From Acanthochromis polyacanthus (Eukaryota; Chordata; Actinopteri; Pomacentridae), in assembly GCF_021347895.1 (NCBI RefSeq), contig NC_067117.1, positions 18,695,858 through 18,759,857 of the forward strand: a stretch of 64,000 nt of DNA, in the 5' to 3' direction. Positions 32,268-46,525 of the stretch are shown here, in pieces. The notes below the pieces were generated by a model. The model was not told where the DNA came from. It worked only from the letters and a program-made list of their open reading frames with translations, and made no database searches. The stretch's first letter is position 1, and the number at the start of each line of letters is the position of its first letter. A program made the position numbers and the translations under genes.

Positions 32268-34709
32268 AGATGCACCTTGCACTCGATGGGTGCTGCGGAG
32301 GGTTTCGGTGCAGAATAGTCTTCCCTGAGCCTCGGCTTGATACCATCGCTAGCTTTAATGGAATGTTCTCCATTCTCTTATCTCTGCCCTCTTCTCTCAA
32401 GACCCCTTATTCACTCAGTGGCGTGACCGCATTATCCTGCCAAAATAGTCCCTTCTTCCAAGACGGCAGTCAACCATGACAGTGGTGCCTACTGCAGTAG
32501 CAACCTATCCCCTCACATAGGATCAGAGGATGTTACATTTAGTGAGTAATGGTTTATGATTGTCTATGTGGTGGATCCTTTCATCCAAAATGATGCAGTG
32601 AAAGCTGCATGTGATGAGATGGACTCAGCTTGGCTCTGCTCAGTCTTAAAACAGGCTCATGTGCTTTTCACACACAGCCAAACCTGTGAGGTTTGATGAT
32701 ATTATTGTCAGGGCAAGACAAAATAGATAAATGCCACAGCAGACCTACAACAGATCAAAGCTACAAACGCAATTATGCTTACTCTTACTCACTTTTAAAG
32801 CTGTAATTTATGCTGAATGTAAACCATTATTTGCTCTTCAATCAAGTCGAGGGAGCACTGTTGTTTAGTTTATTTTTCTTTCCCTGTGTTTGCCATTTCA
32901 TCTTCATATTTTTATTACATTTTCTAGTCCCCAGCTTGCAGAATTTTGCAGTGTTTGCAACAGAACTGCAATCCAGGTAGTAAGAGCTTATCGTAAATCT
33001 CACCTCCAAAGGCAGATACACCTTTAACTTCTTAGAGGTAGAAGAGTAATTGCCAGCATTTGTCTTTTTTAGCAGAAGTTGGGAAAGGAAGAGTGGATTT
33101 TCTAGGCAGCAGACGGTGGTCAACAGAGTCACAAAGATGCCTTAGAGTCAGATCAATGAATTACACAAACTGCAATATAATGCCACATCCCACTAAACAC
33201 AACAACAAAGTGCCTAAGGCAGATAAATGACATTAGTAAAGAAGGAAAATGTGCTAATATTTGAACACACACAAACAATGGAAGGTTCCCCCAAACTGCA
33301 GCATCGAAAAATCATCAAATCTGACAGTTTAAACAAATACTGATATGAGTTTCATCAGAGTGAAGAATATAAAGTTTCTCCTTTAACACTACAAATAGTG
33401 TGACTGATATGCATTGCTGACATGAAAAACAATCTTTGTATTGTTTGTTTTATTATAAAAAACACACAAATATATCAGTGTCTGTCTCATCTGACAAGTG
33501 GCTCATTATTAATAGCTTCATAAAGATTTTATGATTTATCTTTTAAGCTTCACGTTCTTACGGGAAAACTGAAGATAAACTTGATTCTTGTCAAAGTTAC
33601 TTTCCCTCTAAAGGACATTTAGATATACTGTACATGTCCTTCTGAGTACCGCTAGTTTTTAGAGACAATCTGTCATGGAGCTCTAAGATTCTTTACAAAT
33701 AGTGAGGCCTTCTCAAACAAAGCAGGCTGCCAGCACTTGGGTCAGCTGTTTCTTTTTAACCTTTTACAGATTAAAGCTCTGAATGATATTCATCTGTGAA
33801 GCTGTTCTTGTTTTACAGTCAACTCATATATGGGAACATAGAACAAAAGTTGAATCACTTAAGTTGTGGGCCCGGGCTTTCTGTATCATTATTCTTCTTC
33901 AGTCTCCAGTTTAAGCAAATATGGCTGAGTTAGTCCAAAAGTATAACTTGCCATTGTGCAGCATAGAGTAGTTTTACAGTGTTTAAACGGAGCGGTAGTT
34001 GAGTTGGTACGCTTGAGATGCCACGAGTTGAGATGAGTGAGACAAGAAAGAGGCAACAACTTTGTAGGTAGATCTGCACATTCTAGAAGAAGTAACGGTG
34101 CCGAGTTAAGTCTCAGTCATTTTAAGGCAAAAAGGGAGCTTCTAAATATGTAGTTTTGATAACCATAGATGCTACTTTAGGAGTTTAATTAATCACTAAA
34201 GAGATTTAGATAAAGACTTATCCTCTTCTTGTCAATCTCCCACACAACTGAGAGCCATGTTGTATCTGTCATCTCAACAGAAATCCTTGTATTCCCAGCT
34301 ATAGTTAAGATCATATAGTGTACTATGTGCAGCTTACATAACTAATATTTATTGCCAGATAGCCATGACGTGTCTTGAATTCAGATTCAGCATATTTAGA
34401 TACCAAGTCCAACTGCTGCAGTCAGACAGAGTTGCAGCAGATCGAAGCTCAGACTTTTCCTGTGTGGCCCTCGCTAGAAGACACTTTACAATAAACAGAT
34501 CCTCCATTACTGTCATTAATGTGGCGAGAAGTTTCATTTAATCACTTACTGTTTGGATAATATTGTGGAAAATGGGTTCTGTAGTGAGCACTCACGAGGA
34601 AGTAATCACCAGCGCTGTGAAAGGGGGCAGTTGAAAGTCAAACTCTGGATAGCTGCTGGTTACATAAGCTCCGACAGGTGTAGGAGCAGAGGTAGGAAGA
34701 AGGAGACGA

Positions 34710-34728
34710 AAGAAGAAGAAGAAGAATA
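34710..34728. repeat. (GAA)n short run
   Basis: GAAAGAAGAAGAAGAAGAA in the intergenic region. Confidence 0.85.
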
Positions 34729-35335
34729 GCATCATGAAGGATGGAAGAAGACAGAGATAATCAAGCTGGAAAGATTGGGAAGAGGGTATTCACGGGGCAC
34801 TGACATAGGGGTAAAACCACACCCTACAAAGTCACTGTTAGCTACACACACACCACATAGCACACACTCCAGACTGTCTTGTCTGATTCTCGCACAGTGG
34901 AAATTAGGCTCCTCTCCACCAAACTCCTGAATCTGACCTTTGTTTCTGGCAATTGCCGTGACCTCACACACTGAACCGCTCACTGAGAAAACCACCCTCT
35001 CTCTTTTTGTTGGTGTGACTCAATGGGCTTTATATGATGCAGTGATAAAATGTGTACGGCATGCAAATGGATGAGGCAACATTTGCATTTCATTCCACTG
35101 CATGTAAGCATCTTTGCGGTTACGAATTTATGTATGTATTCTAATTTCTTGTGAGTGTACACACACAAACGTCTGTGTGCACACATGTCTACATGGCGGG
35201 TGAGCTCGTTTGGCATTGGGGTCAGGTATTCCCCTGCTGATTGGGACTCTGCTGGGGATTCACAAGGACAAAATGCTGATAGAAGAGGAAAAAGGAAATG
35301 CAGTCCTGCTTGGAACAATAAATAAATATCAATTT

Positions 35336-35460
35336 TGACGTCGCACCGGACAATTCTGTGTTCCTGAGAAGAGGGTTTTACGTCACTTTTTTTCCCTTTT
35401 TGTGATATGATGGTAAAAGCCGCTTTGGTTGCATCTAAATCCTGATTACGGATGACGTCA
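35336..35460. promoter_or_regulatory. Cluster of three CRE-like sites
   Basis: TGACGTCG at 35336-35343, TACGTCAC at 35379-35386 and a perfect CRE, TGACGTCA, at 35453-35460, all within 125 bases of intergenic DNA. CREB/ATF binding is an inference. Confidence 0.35.
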
Positions 35461-35951
35461 ATCTTTCAAGCAAGTTTGCTCTCAGATATCGGTCCAGCTT
35501 TTAGTCGTCACCACAAGCCTGAGTCCCACCCAAATTCTGGCACTGTGGATATTGCCCCTCACGCTTTGTTATTAAAGGTCCAGGTCTAACAGATGGGTCT
35601 GTCAGTGCAGGGTGATGTAGAAATTAAAAAAAAAATGAGCAGAGAGCCAAAAATTCAGAGATGGAAGTACCCCCTCTGCATTAACATTTGACACTCTCTC
35701 TTGCTGCTTTGCAACGAACGTGCTGGAGAAAGGGAGGAGAAGGAGGAAGGGCGGCGGGCTGGCAGCCTGGATGAGAGTGAGAGAACGGCACGAGATGGAG
35801 ATGAGGAGATAAGAGAGATGGCGAGCCAGGAGAGGAGGAGGAAAAGAGAGGGATAAACAAAAGTGAGAGTGGAGGTAGAGAGAGGAAGAGAGACAGGGGC
35901 TCAATATGATGAAATGAATGCCAGGGAGAAACAGTTCAGACCCACCAGATG

Positions 35952-35965
35952 GTTACTATAGCAAC
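35952..35965. promoter_or_regulatory. X-box-like site
   Basis: GTTACTATAGCAAC, a near-palindrome with an intact AGCAAC half site, between the purine block and the CT run. Confidence 0.3.
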
Positions 35966-35974
35966 CACATTCCC

Positions 35975-35976
<2 letters not shown>

Positions 35977-36015
<39 letters not shown>

Positions 36016-36034
36016 ACTCTCTGTCTCTCTGTCT
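35977..36034. repeat. (CT)n microsatellite
   Basis: A pure CT run followed by CTAT, CACT and CTGT variants. Confidence 0.95.
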
Positions 36035-39000
36035 AGTTGCTTTGTTGCTGCTTTAAGTCTGTGGAGGGAAACCAACGGCTGCGAGAGACAGCTTTTTACA
36101 TTTTGGTGCAGTGGCATCATAAGGCTTTAAAACCAACTTTGCGTACTTGTGTGCTCACTTGTATGCGCTGATTATGTGTTGGTTTTTTTTGGTGTCGTCA
36201 CAAGCTAGTTGTCTTTTTGACTACTTATTTGACTGCTTAACGGCTTTCCTTCATGCAACAGTTCCCCCACAAAAGCCTATGTATGTTTAAGTGCTGGGAA
36301 TACATTACCGCACAATGCACCAGTGCAGGGTCAGGAACAGTTCAAGAAAAAGGCAACCACGAGAGTTGTTGGTGACCTCAATCAATGCCATGTTTTACCT
36401 CTGACCCCTCCTTAATCACCAACACACAGGCATACAAAAAATGTAGGATTTGTCTCGCAAAGTGTCCATTGCCGAAAACACCGCAGAGAGATTGAAATGC
36501 TACGAGTGGTGTCTTCAAGCTCAGCAGCAGAGCGCTACAGTTTCATACACAGAATGGGCATCGGATGTCTCCGTCGAGATCGTATTAGCCCCTGCGATGA
36601 GCAAAACCTCCATTAAACACACTCACGAGCATATGCACGCTCATGCACAAATGCAGCCTGGCACCATGCATGCACGGCGCCCTGCACACACTCAGACACC
36701 AGCCGGGAAATATCCAAACTGGGATACACAACAAAGGGAAGAGCTCGCAGGCCCCCCAGCTAATCTCATGCATGGAGATCATTTTCAAAACAGAACAAAA
36801 TGGTGGGCCATCTCTCTATGGCAGAGTGGGTCTCCGCAGGGCCCCCGGGGCGGGATGGCATGTAACTGTGTACGCGTGCCTCTTGAATAAAAGATGCTGA
36901 CCTAGATGGAAATCCGCCATTGGTCACTTAATTTGTCCTACATGCGTGATTGGCTCAGGCCCAAACACACAGTATAGCGGTCTAATCGTCCGAGCACAGT
37001 GGTGGTCACGTATGTGTACCATCTTGCGAACATGTCGCAAACTTTTTTCCTGCCGGTTTGCATAGAAATATAGTGCTAAAGACCAAAAAAAAAGATTAAT
37101 ATGGATACAGGGGTAAGAACATATACAGCTATTGTATCAGTACTTTGTGCTTATTTTCACATCAGTGTCTTTGTAGTGAAACTGTCTGCTGCTCTCTGCA
37201 TCCACCACATTAAATGCTCAGTTCCTCACCTCTGGGGCTTTATCCTCCATACATCTTCAAAGACAGATTTATAAAAGAAAACATGAGAGGCATATTTTAG
37301 CCGCTCCTTCATCAACTAACATTACACAGCTCACTGATGCAGATTGTATTCATGCAATGTGCCAGTGCCGGACCACGTGGGACTAAACATAGTACGTATG
37401 TCTGCAGGTCTGTGAGCATGAATGAGCCCAACTGAAAGGGTATTTTGTATCAACATTGTACTGAGCCCTTCTACATTATTGATATGCAATTTGACTGCCC
37501 GCCATCAATAAATTATTAAGGAATTGAAAATTGTTGAGCCGCGGCTTGACAGCCTTGAAGCTCTTTGGCCTCAGTAGATGAATGAACATGGCCGCATGAT
37601 TGCCAGTGACTGTTGAACTTCGAGCTGCATGAGCAAATGAGAAGTCGGCTTAATCCTTTTTCAGGTTTTTCAGAGAACTCAGGGCTATTTAGCTCCCACC
37701 ATGTGTTATGTAATAATCCAGCTGTTTATTGAGTGAATTGGTTGGGTTTAGTTAGAGCTGGGTCCCCCCTGGAGAAAGGAGGGAGGCTGCATCCAGATGC
37801 TCAGCCAAACTTGGGACTTAAAGTGTGCTGGATCCTGGAGGCTGAGTCAGAGTGGAACATACTGATTCTTCCATCTTACCTTTCTCATATCTTGGCGATA
37901 AATCCATCTACCCAGCTGATCTGTAGTATGAGTCACTTGAAAAAGTGCAAAGTACTTGAATGGAACACGGCAGCATTTCTTTGGAGAGAGTATTCATAAA
38001 ACTGAGGTGGGCTACAACATGAAGCTGAGATCTGTTGATTCAAATAGATAATAACCCTGCTTAAATTATTTCTCCTAGTTGAAATTCAATAAAGAATCCC
38101 TTCACCTAAAATGCACAGAATTGTAGCTACTGCTTTTAATGGCCAAGCAGCCTTTTTCTAACTGTACATGTCCTGTTATTGACATGCCAAACCAGAATTA
38201 GGTTTTTTTTATTTGTCAGTGGTCTCTTTCTGTGCATTTTATTTAAGATACTGAACAGATTTCCAGAGGAGAGAATTTTAGTCCTTCACTGAAACCCCAA
38301 AACTCCCCTCTGACTTTCTCTTAAGATGCCTAAATGTTTGTTAAATCAACAGATTCAGCTCTCTTTGATGGCACTGTGTGTCAAGTTTTCCAGTGTTTGA
38401 TAGTCTTTCCAGGCATTTATTCATTTTTTTCCCTATGGTCCATTAAATTTGTGATTTGTGCATCATTATAGACACACAATTTAAAATTCTATCTGACACA
38501 TTCTGAATCTTCATAAACTTTAGGCTCACCTCTTGAATTTAAAAAAGAGATGTAAATAAGTTTTTAAGTAACATCACTGCTTGCAGGAAGTTAAAATTTA
38601 ATTCAGGATTAGCAATAAAAATGGAATTTTAATCCATAAAAATGCCTACGTTGTGTCCAAGGAACTTATTTGCGTCATTGTCTTATAAAACAAAATAAAC
38701 AGAAAGACACTGTTTATGAAAAATGTAAAATACATGCGTTAAAAGTAAATGGTGATGATTCATTACTGATTGGATTAGATTTTATTCTATTAAACACACA
38801 GTAGTTTGTCAAACACTATATACAATATACAAAAGCTCTGACAACAGCAAGCCGTTGTCTCCACATTGAAATTCCTTGGTGATGTCCACTCTGCACCATC
38901 AGCCTCCCTGGCTAAGCCTCAGGAATACCAACCAGCTGTCACCCCCTTCCTCTCTCGCTCTCACCCTATTCTTTTCGCCCTATCTCATGCTATCTCACTT

Positions 39001-40229
39001 TCTCTCTCTTTTTCAGTATGCTCTCTCTTGTTGACAGAAAACAAGTGCTGCATCACCATTTTAATTCTGGCGTGGGTGTGCAGGTTCAGTTTTTTTTCTT
39101 CATGCTAGAGATGCATGGAGCAAGCAGAGAGGAGCTGCACAGAGTGAAGGATCAGGGGTATGAATCTTAATGACTTCTACCAGAAGAAAGTGGAGAGACG
39201 AGGTCCAGGGAGAATCCGCCCTTAATCTCCATTTCTCCCCCTCTGCTTGTCTCTCCATCACCTATGGACCTGTGCATACAACTTGTCGATGTTTACAGGA
39301 TTTGTCTCCCTTTGATTCTGATTAATTAGCTGCCAGTGGACACCCAAACGCTGTCATGTTAAAGACAAAAGCGAACAAAGCAAAGGAGACAGACTCCAGC
39401 TGCTGCATAGTTTTACATGTGGCATTGCCTTCACTACACAGTCACAGGCAGCTCTTTTGCTTAATGGGACCGTGATAGAGCCACACTGAGAGGGATGAAT
39501 ATAATAATTAGAGGTAGCAATGTGTGCGTGACTACTAGCTTTTCACTAATATTCAGACTATCAAGTACTGTAAGGAGCAGACCTACAACCAGCGGCAGGG
39601 CCCTGACAAACTCATCTAATGAGAAAGGAAGGTATTGCTATATGTGTGTCTGTTCTTCACCTTGGTCGTCCACAAACATTCAATCCAATCTACTCCACAC
39701 TTGGCTGGTGTGTTGCTGGGGACCTGAGGAAGTGCAGTGCATAGTGTGAAGTTGTTTAGCTGAGTAATACTCATATTTTGGCTGAAAGCTTGCTTTCTGT
39801 TACGCTCTCACAAACAGCCTGTTTTCAGTGTATTAAAGATGGATGTAAACACAGTGACAACAAACCATGGTTTGTGGAACAGCATTTTCAAGGCTGGAGT
39901 TTGTAATTTCACCGTCACCATCTTGGTCTTTCAGAACCATACATGATGAGCAAGAAGTAGATGTGATTAAAAACTTGAGGACACATTGCACCCCATTCAG
40001 TAGCAACTTTCAGTTACAAGCGTAGCCACATGAGAAAGCATACCGGGCTTTGTTAGGTATTTTACTTTAATTGGGACTATAATTCAGAAAATGTACATCA
40101 TGCTGCATTGAGGAGACTTCAAACTTGAGATTGAGACTGTACATTCATGCAGAAAATGTTTACTGAGGAAACAGATCAAGTGAAAAGTAGGGACAGTTTC
40201 TGACTTCTTTACAGTCTGACTTTCTTTGG

Positions 40230-40350
40230 TCATTAGATGAGTCGCCCCCTGCTGGCCTTTGGAAAGAATTCAGCTTTAAGAAACGTATGCACTGGCTCCA
40301 CTTTTCACATTTGGATGCCACAGTCATCTTTTGTATGTCGTCAATAGTTT
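40230..40350 (-). repeat. Dispersed repeat fragment, copy 2 of the 22320-22770 family
   Basis: GAGTCGCCCCCTGCTGGCC followed by AAAGAATTCAGCTTTAAG corresponds to the reverse complement of bases around 22345-22395 (GAGTCGCCTTGCTGGCC, AGAATGCAGGC). It is diverged and truncated. Confidence 0.6.
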
Positions 40351-42985
40351 TCACTAACATCCTCAGTGTGTCTTTAGGACCTGGAGTCAACAAGCGGAAA
40401 CGTGACACAAACTGAACTCCGGCAATATCAAACATATTACCACTCGATGTGATGTTGCTTTGGATGCTATTTTTAGAAACTATCAGTTGTCCCATTGTCT
40501 GTTTTATCACTGAAGTGGTTATGTGAGAGTAAGTGACAAATAAAAGTTGAGTTTCTGTTGGATTATTTAGTAGTGGTGGGCTCATGTAGCATTTGCTCGG
40601 TCTCACAGGCTCACATCATTTATTTACAATAAACCACACTTACTCTGTTTAATGAGCATATTCTTCACTATCATCTCTTAAAGACCGTAACTCTGTGTGT
40701 GATGTGTGTGTTTGCATTAGCGCTAATCTTCAGGCTCATTTTTAGGTGTTCTAGTGACGCACATGGAAAACTGCATGTTGTAAACAGGCACTGCACTAGT
40801 TTACTCTAAATGGTTGTGTACACAGACTTTTATGTACTGGAGAGGTTTTTTGTGGTTGTGGTGCAGCCCCTTAGTTTCATTGAATGAACATATATTTTCT
40901 TTAGACAAGAGTCTATGATCTAATCACTATCAATCAGAGCGAGCCCTTTTGCCCTTTCAAAGAGACAAAACCCCACTGCACAGACTCAGGTAAAAAGCAC
41001 ATGTCATGGAAGAATCTCCCTGTCCTGCACAGAGTTCAGAGCCCAACTTCCCCCCAGCATATTTGGGTCAAAGTAGAAACCCAACTGAGAGCCAGACCTC
41101 ATCACCATCAGGTGCTACACCACACTAATTCTCCAGTAGCTTAATGGCAGTCAGGTTCTAAAGTGTTATGGGAAGCTTTCAGATAAAGTGGATTCTATAA
41201 AAGCAGCATATTCTAGTGTATAAAGGAGATATTCCTTCCCAGTAACTGTCCAAAACCTACAGATATTCAACCTCTAATTATGTTTAACAACCAAAACCCC
41301 AAGTACAGTGAATACTGGACCTATACTAAACTGGTTGTATGCAACACCTCTCTCCTAATCTCGCTAACATCTGCTAAACTTAACCAGATAACCGCCAGAC
41401 AAGCTGAAAAACTTTTGAGACATCAAAATCTATGAAAAAAATAAGTAGACATGTATTCCTGCTGTAATGTCTCCTGTCTTTCCAGAGCTGTCATTCTGCA
41501 CCAGCCCAGTTATCGCCCCAGAGTCTCACCTTTCCCCATCATCTGTCAGCAGAGCAGCTCCTCAGCCCTCTCATGTATAGATTAGTCAGTACTTTCTCTG
41601 TTACTAAATCATCTAAGGCTGTTACCTCTTGTTCAGTTCTGCTTGTGTGTACTTGTTACAGCTTCATGGCCGCCTGTTGCCTTCTGTCTGCATGCATTGT
41701 AGCCCTTATTGCAAGAACAGCCTTCTGTTTTGCCATAACTTTGCCATGCTACCACACTGTTAATGCCTCTTCAGTCTGCAGTTGGGTTCACTGTTATCTT
41801 ATATCACATCTGTCGTAGTCAGCCAATCTCACTGACCAAGAATGGATCTGCATTTTTTTTCACTAATTGTGTCCAATAAGCCATTTTTGATTGTTACGAT
41901 GAGGTGCCTTCAGAATGGAAATAAACTGTCAAATGATTTAAATTTGATACAGTCCAACACTTTTATATTTGCTTCCAAAGCTGAGGGAACATCTGACTGC
42001 TGCTGAATCGCTTGTTCACCCTTTCATAGTTCAGAAACTCCTTGAGGCGATGCATGAATGATTGAATGAACTGAATAAATTTTTTATTTTTGTGTCATCA
42101 TTGAAATGGACCATCCCACATGGGATTACATGACACATGATTATAGAAACAACGACCCCCAGTAGGTGACATTTAGGTTCCAAATAAAAATAAGTTATTG
42201 TTGAATTCCTGATACTTTGCATGTTCCTAAAGAAAGTAAGCAAATATGTAGACCAGTGCAGTATAAAAGGAACCTACGCAAACTATGCAAAACATTTTTG
42301 TGTTCATACATTGTCCATGTGATGTGAAAAAGCGAGCATAAGTCTTTTTATTACTTGAGAGCTTTCCATCATAAGCAATCATCATCATCAATATAATGTC
42401 CAATGTTTCCAAGATGTAGTGGTCAAATACAACATGTCAGTTATGAACAACTCATTTTCTTTATTTGATAGCTTGAAAGAGAAGTACTAAAAATGACTAT
42501 AGAGTTTAAATGTCTCTCATGAATGCTTGTTTTATCTCCTCTACCTTCTTTTTCTCCTTAAATTCTCATTTAACAGTGTTTTTTTTTTTTACTATTTATT
42601 GCATCGTGTTTCAAATTTTTACTGAAGACTGATCATCCTTTTACCTGAGGACACAAGTTCAAGGTGTGAGTGAGTGTGAGTGTCCTGCTGAAGTGTTCCT
42701 GTCTAAATTTATGGAGAATGTAAGTGCGTATATAAGCTGCCTACACAAACACTGACAGCCTGTAAATGTATAAGCATGGAGGAGTGTTTAAGTGATCTAA
42801 CATTATGTATTCGTGGGCGTGCGTGTTCGTTTTTCTTCAGATTGTTCACCCTGTGACCACTCTACTTTGATATCCTTTCTGTCATATTCAGCGCTTGAAA
42901 TGAGTCCTTATGTGGCAATACAAAGTCCTTCTCTGTGTCTCTTCCAAATTCTCTGGAGACCTCAAACCTTACTTTTACTCTTTCA

Positions 42986-43000
42986 GTTGCCATGGTTACC
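42986..43000. promoter_or_regulatory. X-box-like site
   Basis: GTTGCCATGGTTACC, differing from a consensus RFX X-box at one half-site base. Confidence 0.3.
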
Positions 43001-44862
43001 TACGGCGAGGCAGCTGATTGGAGGCAACAATAAACTCTGCTCTTTCAAGCCTTTGACAAATTTGTCTCCAAACTGGCGATCTAAGAGGCTGGCTGCATCC
43101 CCTCCAACACGCTGGCACACACCCACTAACGCATGAACACACGCACATGTACGCAGACAAACTTGAACAGACGCACACACGGGGCAGGCGTTGCATGACA
43201 ACAGAACAGAGATCAATGTAATCTCCTGCAGCACAGTCCAAAGCCACTGTCATCATCTATCTATCTTTCGGTCACAATGGAGCAGGAAAAATTTGTGAAA
43301 TCAATTCTGAATTCAATTAAGTAGCAGCCAGCCACAGCAGTCCTACTCCAGAGGTGACCCCGAGTGCTCCTGCACGGTCCTTAGTGGAGGCCAACTCTGG
43401 TTGATAGCCTAGTTTCCACTAAAGCGCCAAACTGGGATAACTGTGCTGCAGTGCTTAATTGTGCAACAAAGGATATAATTGAAAATTGCATCTAACTCAA
43501 CCAAATGTAGAATTAGCAGTGCTGTCTTGAGCACTTAAAAATAGGGAAAGTTTGAGTTAAATTACACGACTGATCTTACGCTTATTATCTACTATGAAGC
43601 TATAACTGACAGCAAGTTACAACACCAACCATGTCTTTTTCTTGTTTCATTTCCTGCCATGTCTATTCTATCTACCAGAATAAGGTTAACATTTTATAAC
43701 AATAAAAAACAGAAATACATTAATTAAAAGCAGACTTGGCTATACTAGAAAAATGCACTGGAAAAATAAAATTCTTATTTAGAAAATAGCTTAAACAAGT
43801 TTGCTATTTTCACCACACCGGCAGATTGTTCAACATGCTGTGAAAATCTAAATTATTGTTGGAATTTTTAAAAATAAATCCACAGTTTCTGTTCAAGTCT
43901 GTGCCGCTGGATTACTGAAGAAGATTTTAGAAACTAATGACAAATCCTGGTGAACTTTTTAACTGTGGAATGTAAAGCTAAAACTCAGACCATCACACTG
44001 GAATTAACAGAAGGCAATAGCCTAAGGAGAACTTCCTTTAGAGATGTCAAAAATATGGCAAGCTTTTTTAGCCTATAACCTATAAAAACTGCAGAATATT
44101 CATTTAATCTAGAAAAAAACAATGAAAATAGAGAACCAGCTATTCTAGCTTTGTACAAAACAATTAAAACTTCACTAACACACTATATCAAGTTAGTTTA
44201 ATCCTAATGAAAACCAAAGAGTAGGAACAAAATGCCGGGGCAAACCATTTTTATGGCAATGGGCAGAGAGTCAGATTAAGGAAAAGTCTTGTACATAGCC
44301 CCTGATGATAAATTTTTTGGACACTGCCTGTCTAATTGATCTCTGGTTTTTAAGTAAAACTGAGATGGTTGGCTACTAGAGGAGCTTGACATTAAAATGT
44401 TATCAGTCGTCTCACTTTATCTAACTCCCCGCAAGACAGTAAATAATAGCCTGAAGCCTCAATTTAACTTTAAGCAGCCATTTACCACCCATGATCCTTA
44501 AACTAAACCAAATCTTAAAAACTTTCATCCATTTACAAATAAATTAAAAGTCTTCAGAGTCCAAGAATTAAAAACAAACAAAAAAACAAAACTAAAAAAC
44601 AGATTTGTTAATGGGTCAGTTCCATTTAAATGTTTTTGGGGGAAATCTAGTTTTGGTCGTTCTATGTATAAACACCCAGATTTGTTGTTTCATCAAATGT
44701 CAAACTGGTTGAGCATGCTGTTTAAAAACTGCAATGATTTACACTTTCAAATGGAATTTGTGGTATCCTGGAATCCAGCTTCTCTCACTCACGACTGCTT
44801 GTTACTCTTTAATGATGATGATTCAGTGGTTGCATCACAGCACTTCATTCACACTCCTGCAG

Positions 44863-44892
44863 TATCTATCTATCTATCTATCTATCTATCTA
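44863..44892. repeat. (TATC)n microsatellite
   Basis: Seven TATC units. Confidence 0.97.
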
Positions 44893-45958
44893 GAATTTCC
44901 TCCCTCATTATTCTGATGAGGCTGTCGATAATGACCCCAACTCAGTTTGATCCATGGAGACCAGATCAGAGGAGAGGAATGGTATTTTCATTTTTAAAAT
45001 AAATGAGTTACTTGGATGAGAACTTTGAAGCCAAAGTCTTCTTTTTCTGAAACATACACTGCATTACCAATTCACAGAAGGTTCCCTGATATAAATGTGT
45101 ATTTCATGGTTACAGTACTGAACTGAAAATGTGGTAAAACTAAACATCAGTCTCACTTTAAGGGATCCAATCAATTTATCTCAGCACATCTAAGTGCTGT
45201 GGCGGTCTTCCAGTGCTCTGGGTAAACCTCTAGGGGGAGTGAGGCAGCCAACACCAAATCTCCCAGTTAGCAACATTATATATAACTTGTGTTGGTTTGA
45301 TTATATTCTAACTGATTAAGGAACATTCGAGATAAAAGCACAATGTCGACTGAAATATTACAGTTATTAGATTCAGATATTGTCCCGAAGAGCAGGTTAG
45401 AAAAAAAATGGTGGAACATCCTGAAAGAACCTTCCAGTTTTAAATAATTTATCCAGTGTATCACTGATGTATATTACCAAATAAATGCAAAATAAAATAT
45501 GCTGAGATGTAGGAAAGCAATTTCAATAAGCTGATTTCTATAAAGGGAACCGGAGCCCAGATGGTTGAGAGTCTATTTTCTGTGACACCTGGTTAGTAAT
45601 ACTAACTGTATCCATATTAAGAAAAATAAAAGTGCCAACTGAAACAGAAAATTAGTTCTCATAGATACTATAATAAAAATAACTATTTCTTCAAATGTAA
45701 GATTTCGCAGCATTTTTGGCTCACTTCCATTCTCCCACCAAACCATGTAAGTCTAATAAGAATGAATAACATGTAGGACTTTACACAATTACATAAAGTA
45801 TGTGAAGAACAATCCCCTATATAAAAAGGTGCTTCAGCTGGCGATGGTGCTTTGAATAACCAGAGACCTTCTAAAGTAACGTTGAAGAGCAGGTGGACTG
45901 ACCAGCCACTTGCTCTTGCTTGGCTTATAAATAAAAAGAGCTGCAGCATATTTGTTGA

Positions 45959-45959
<1 letters not shown>

Positions 45960-46023
<64 letters not shown>

Positions 46024-46072
46024 TGCGTGCGTGAGTGCGTGCGTGCGTGCGTGCGTGCGTGAGTGCGCGTGT
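45960..46072. repeat. (GT)n/(GCGT)n compound microsatellite
   Basis: A GT run turning into GCGT/GTGC tetranucleotides with GTGA interruptions, about 450 bases upstream of the ddx19 start. Confidence 0.97.
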
Positions 46073-46244
46073 TCAGATTTTTCTATTCCACAGTCAGGCA
46101 AATACGTTATTTATTAGTCGTGAGTCTTTACAGAGCAGTTTGGCTCCCTCCACAGGCTCTGCAGTACAGTGTTTCTACAGGTTTTACTTACAGTCTGTTA
46201 ATATTTACCAAAATGGACCAAGATAAGTTTCTGAAATGGCACAC

Positions 46245-46276
46245 ATTTATTTATTTATTTATTATTTATTTATTTT
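46245..46276. repeat. (TTTA)n short run
   Basis: About eight TTTA/TTA units upstream of ddx19. Confidence 0.9.
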
Positions 46277-46525
46277 TACATCCAAGAGCCAGTCATTCTT
46301 GAGACTTTCTGTTTTCTGGGTAGGAACCTCCTAGAGCTGGGAACTATTATTTTCCGGCACTTGTACTCTCCCGGGCCACGTAAATGGTTGCACAGTTGTC
46401 CAGAATCGGGTTCGGCACGCCATTGTGGAAAACAGTTACTTTCAGATTATTGACCCTACAGTCCGAGCTATTATTTTTAGTTGACTTATCACGAGTATAT
46501 TAATTACAGAAGAAACTGACCCACA

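Larger units (their letters stand above)
31320..46525. other. 15-kb gene-poor intergenic region
   Basis: No reading frame here resembles a known protein, and the longest frames are driven by microsatellites. Visible contents are CA, CT, TATC, TTTA and GT/GCGT microsatellites, a purine-rich block followed by a pyrimidine block (35700-36034), X-box-like palindromes, a cluster of CRE-like sites and one repeat fragment (40230-40350). The stretch 37440-37700 has homeodomain-like ATTA/TAAT motifs and low repeat content and could be a conserved non-coding element; this is a guess without alignment. Confidence 0.55.

Noticed and set aside
31862..32400. Frames of 80-145 codons rich in Cys-Val or His-Thr
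   Set aside because: Driven by the (CA)n run at 32055-32147; no similarity outside it.
36450..36900. A 146-codon + strand frame in the intergenic region
   Set aside because: Low-complexity His/Ala-rich translation with no domain, splice context or conserved motif.
40160..40606. A 148-codon - strand frame
   Set aside because: Part of it is a dispersed repeat fragment and no domain is visible; a chance frame is the simplest explanation.
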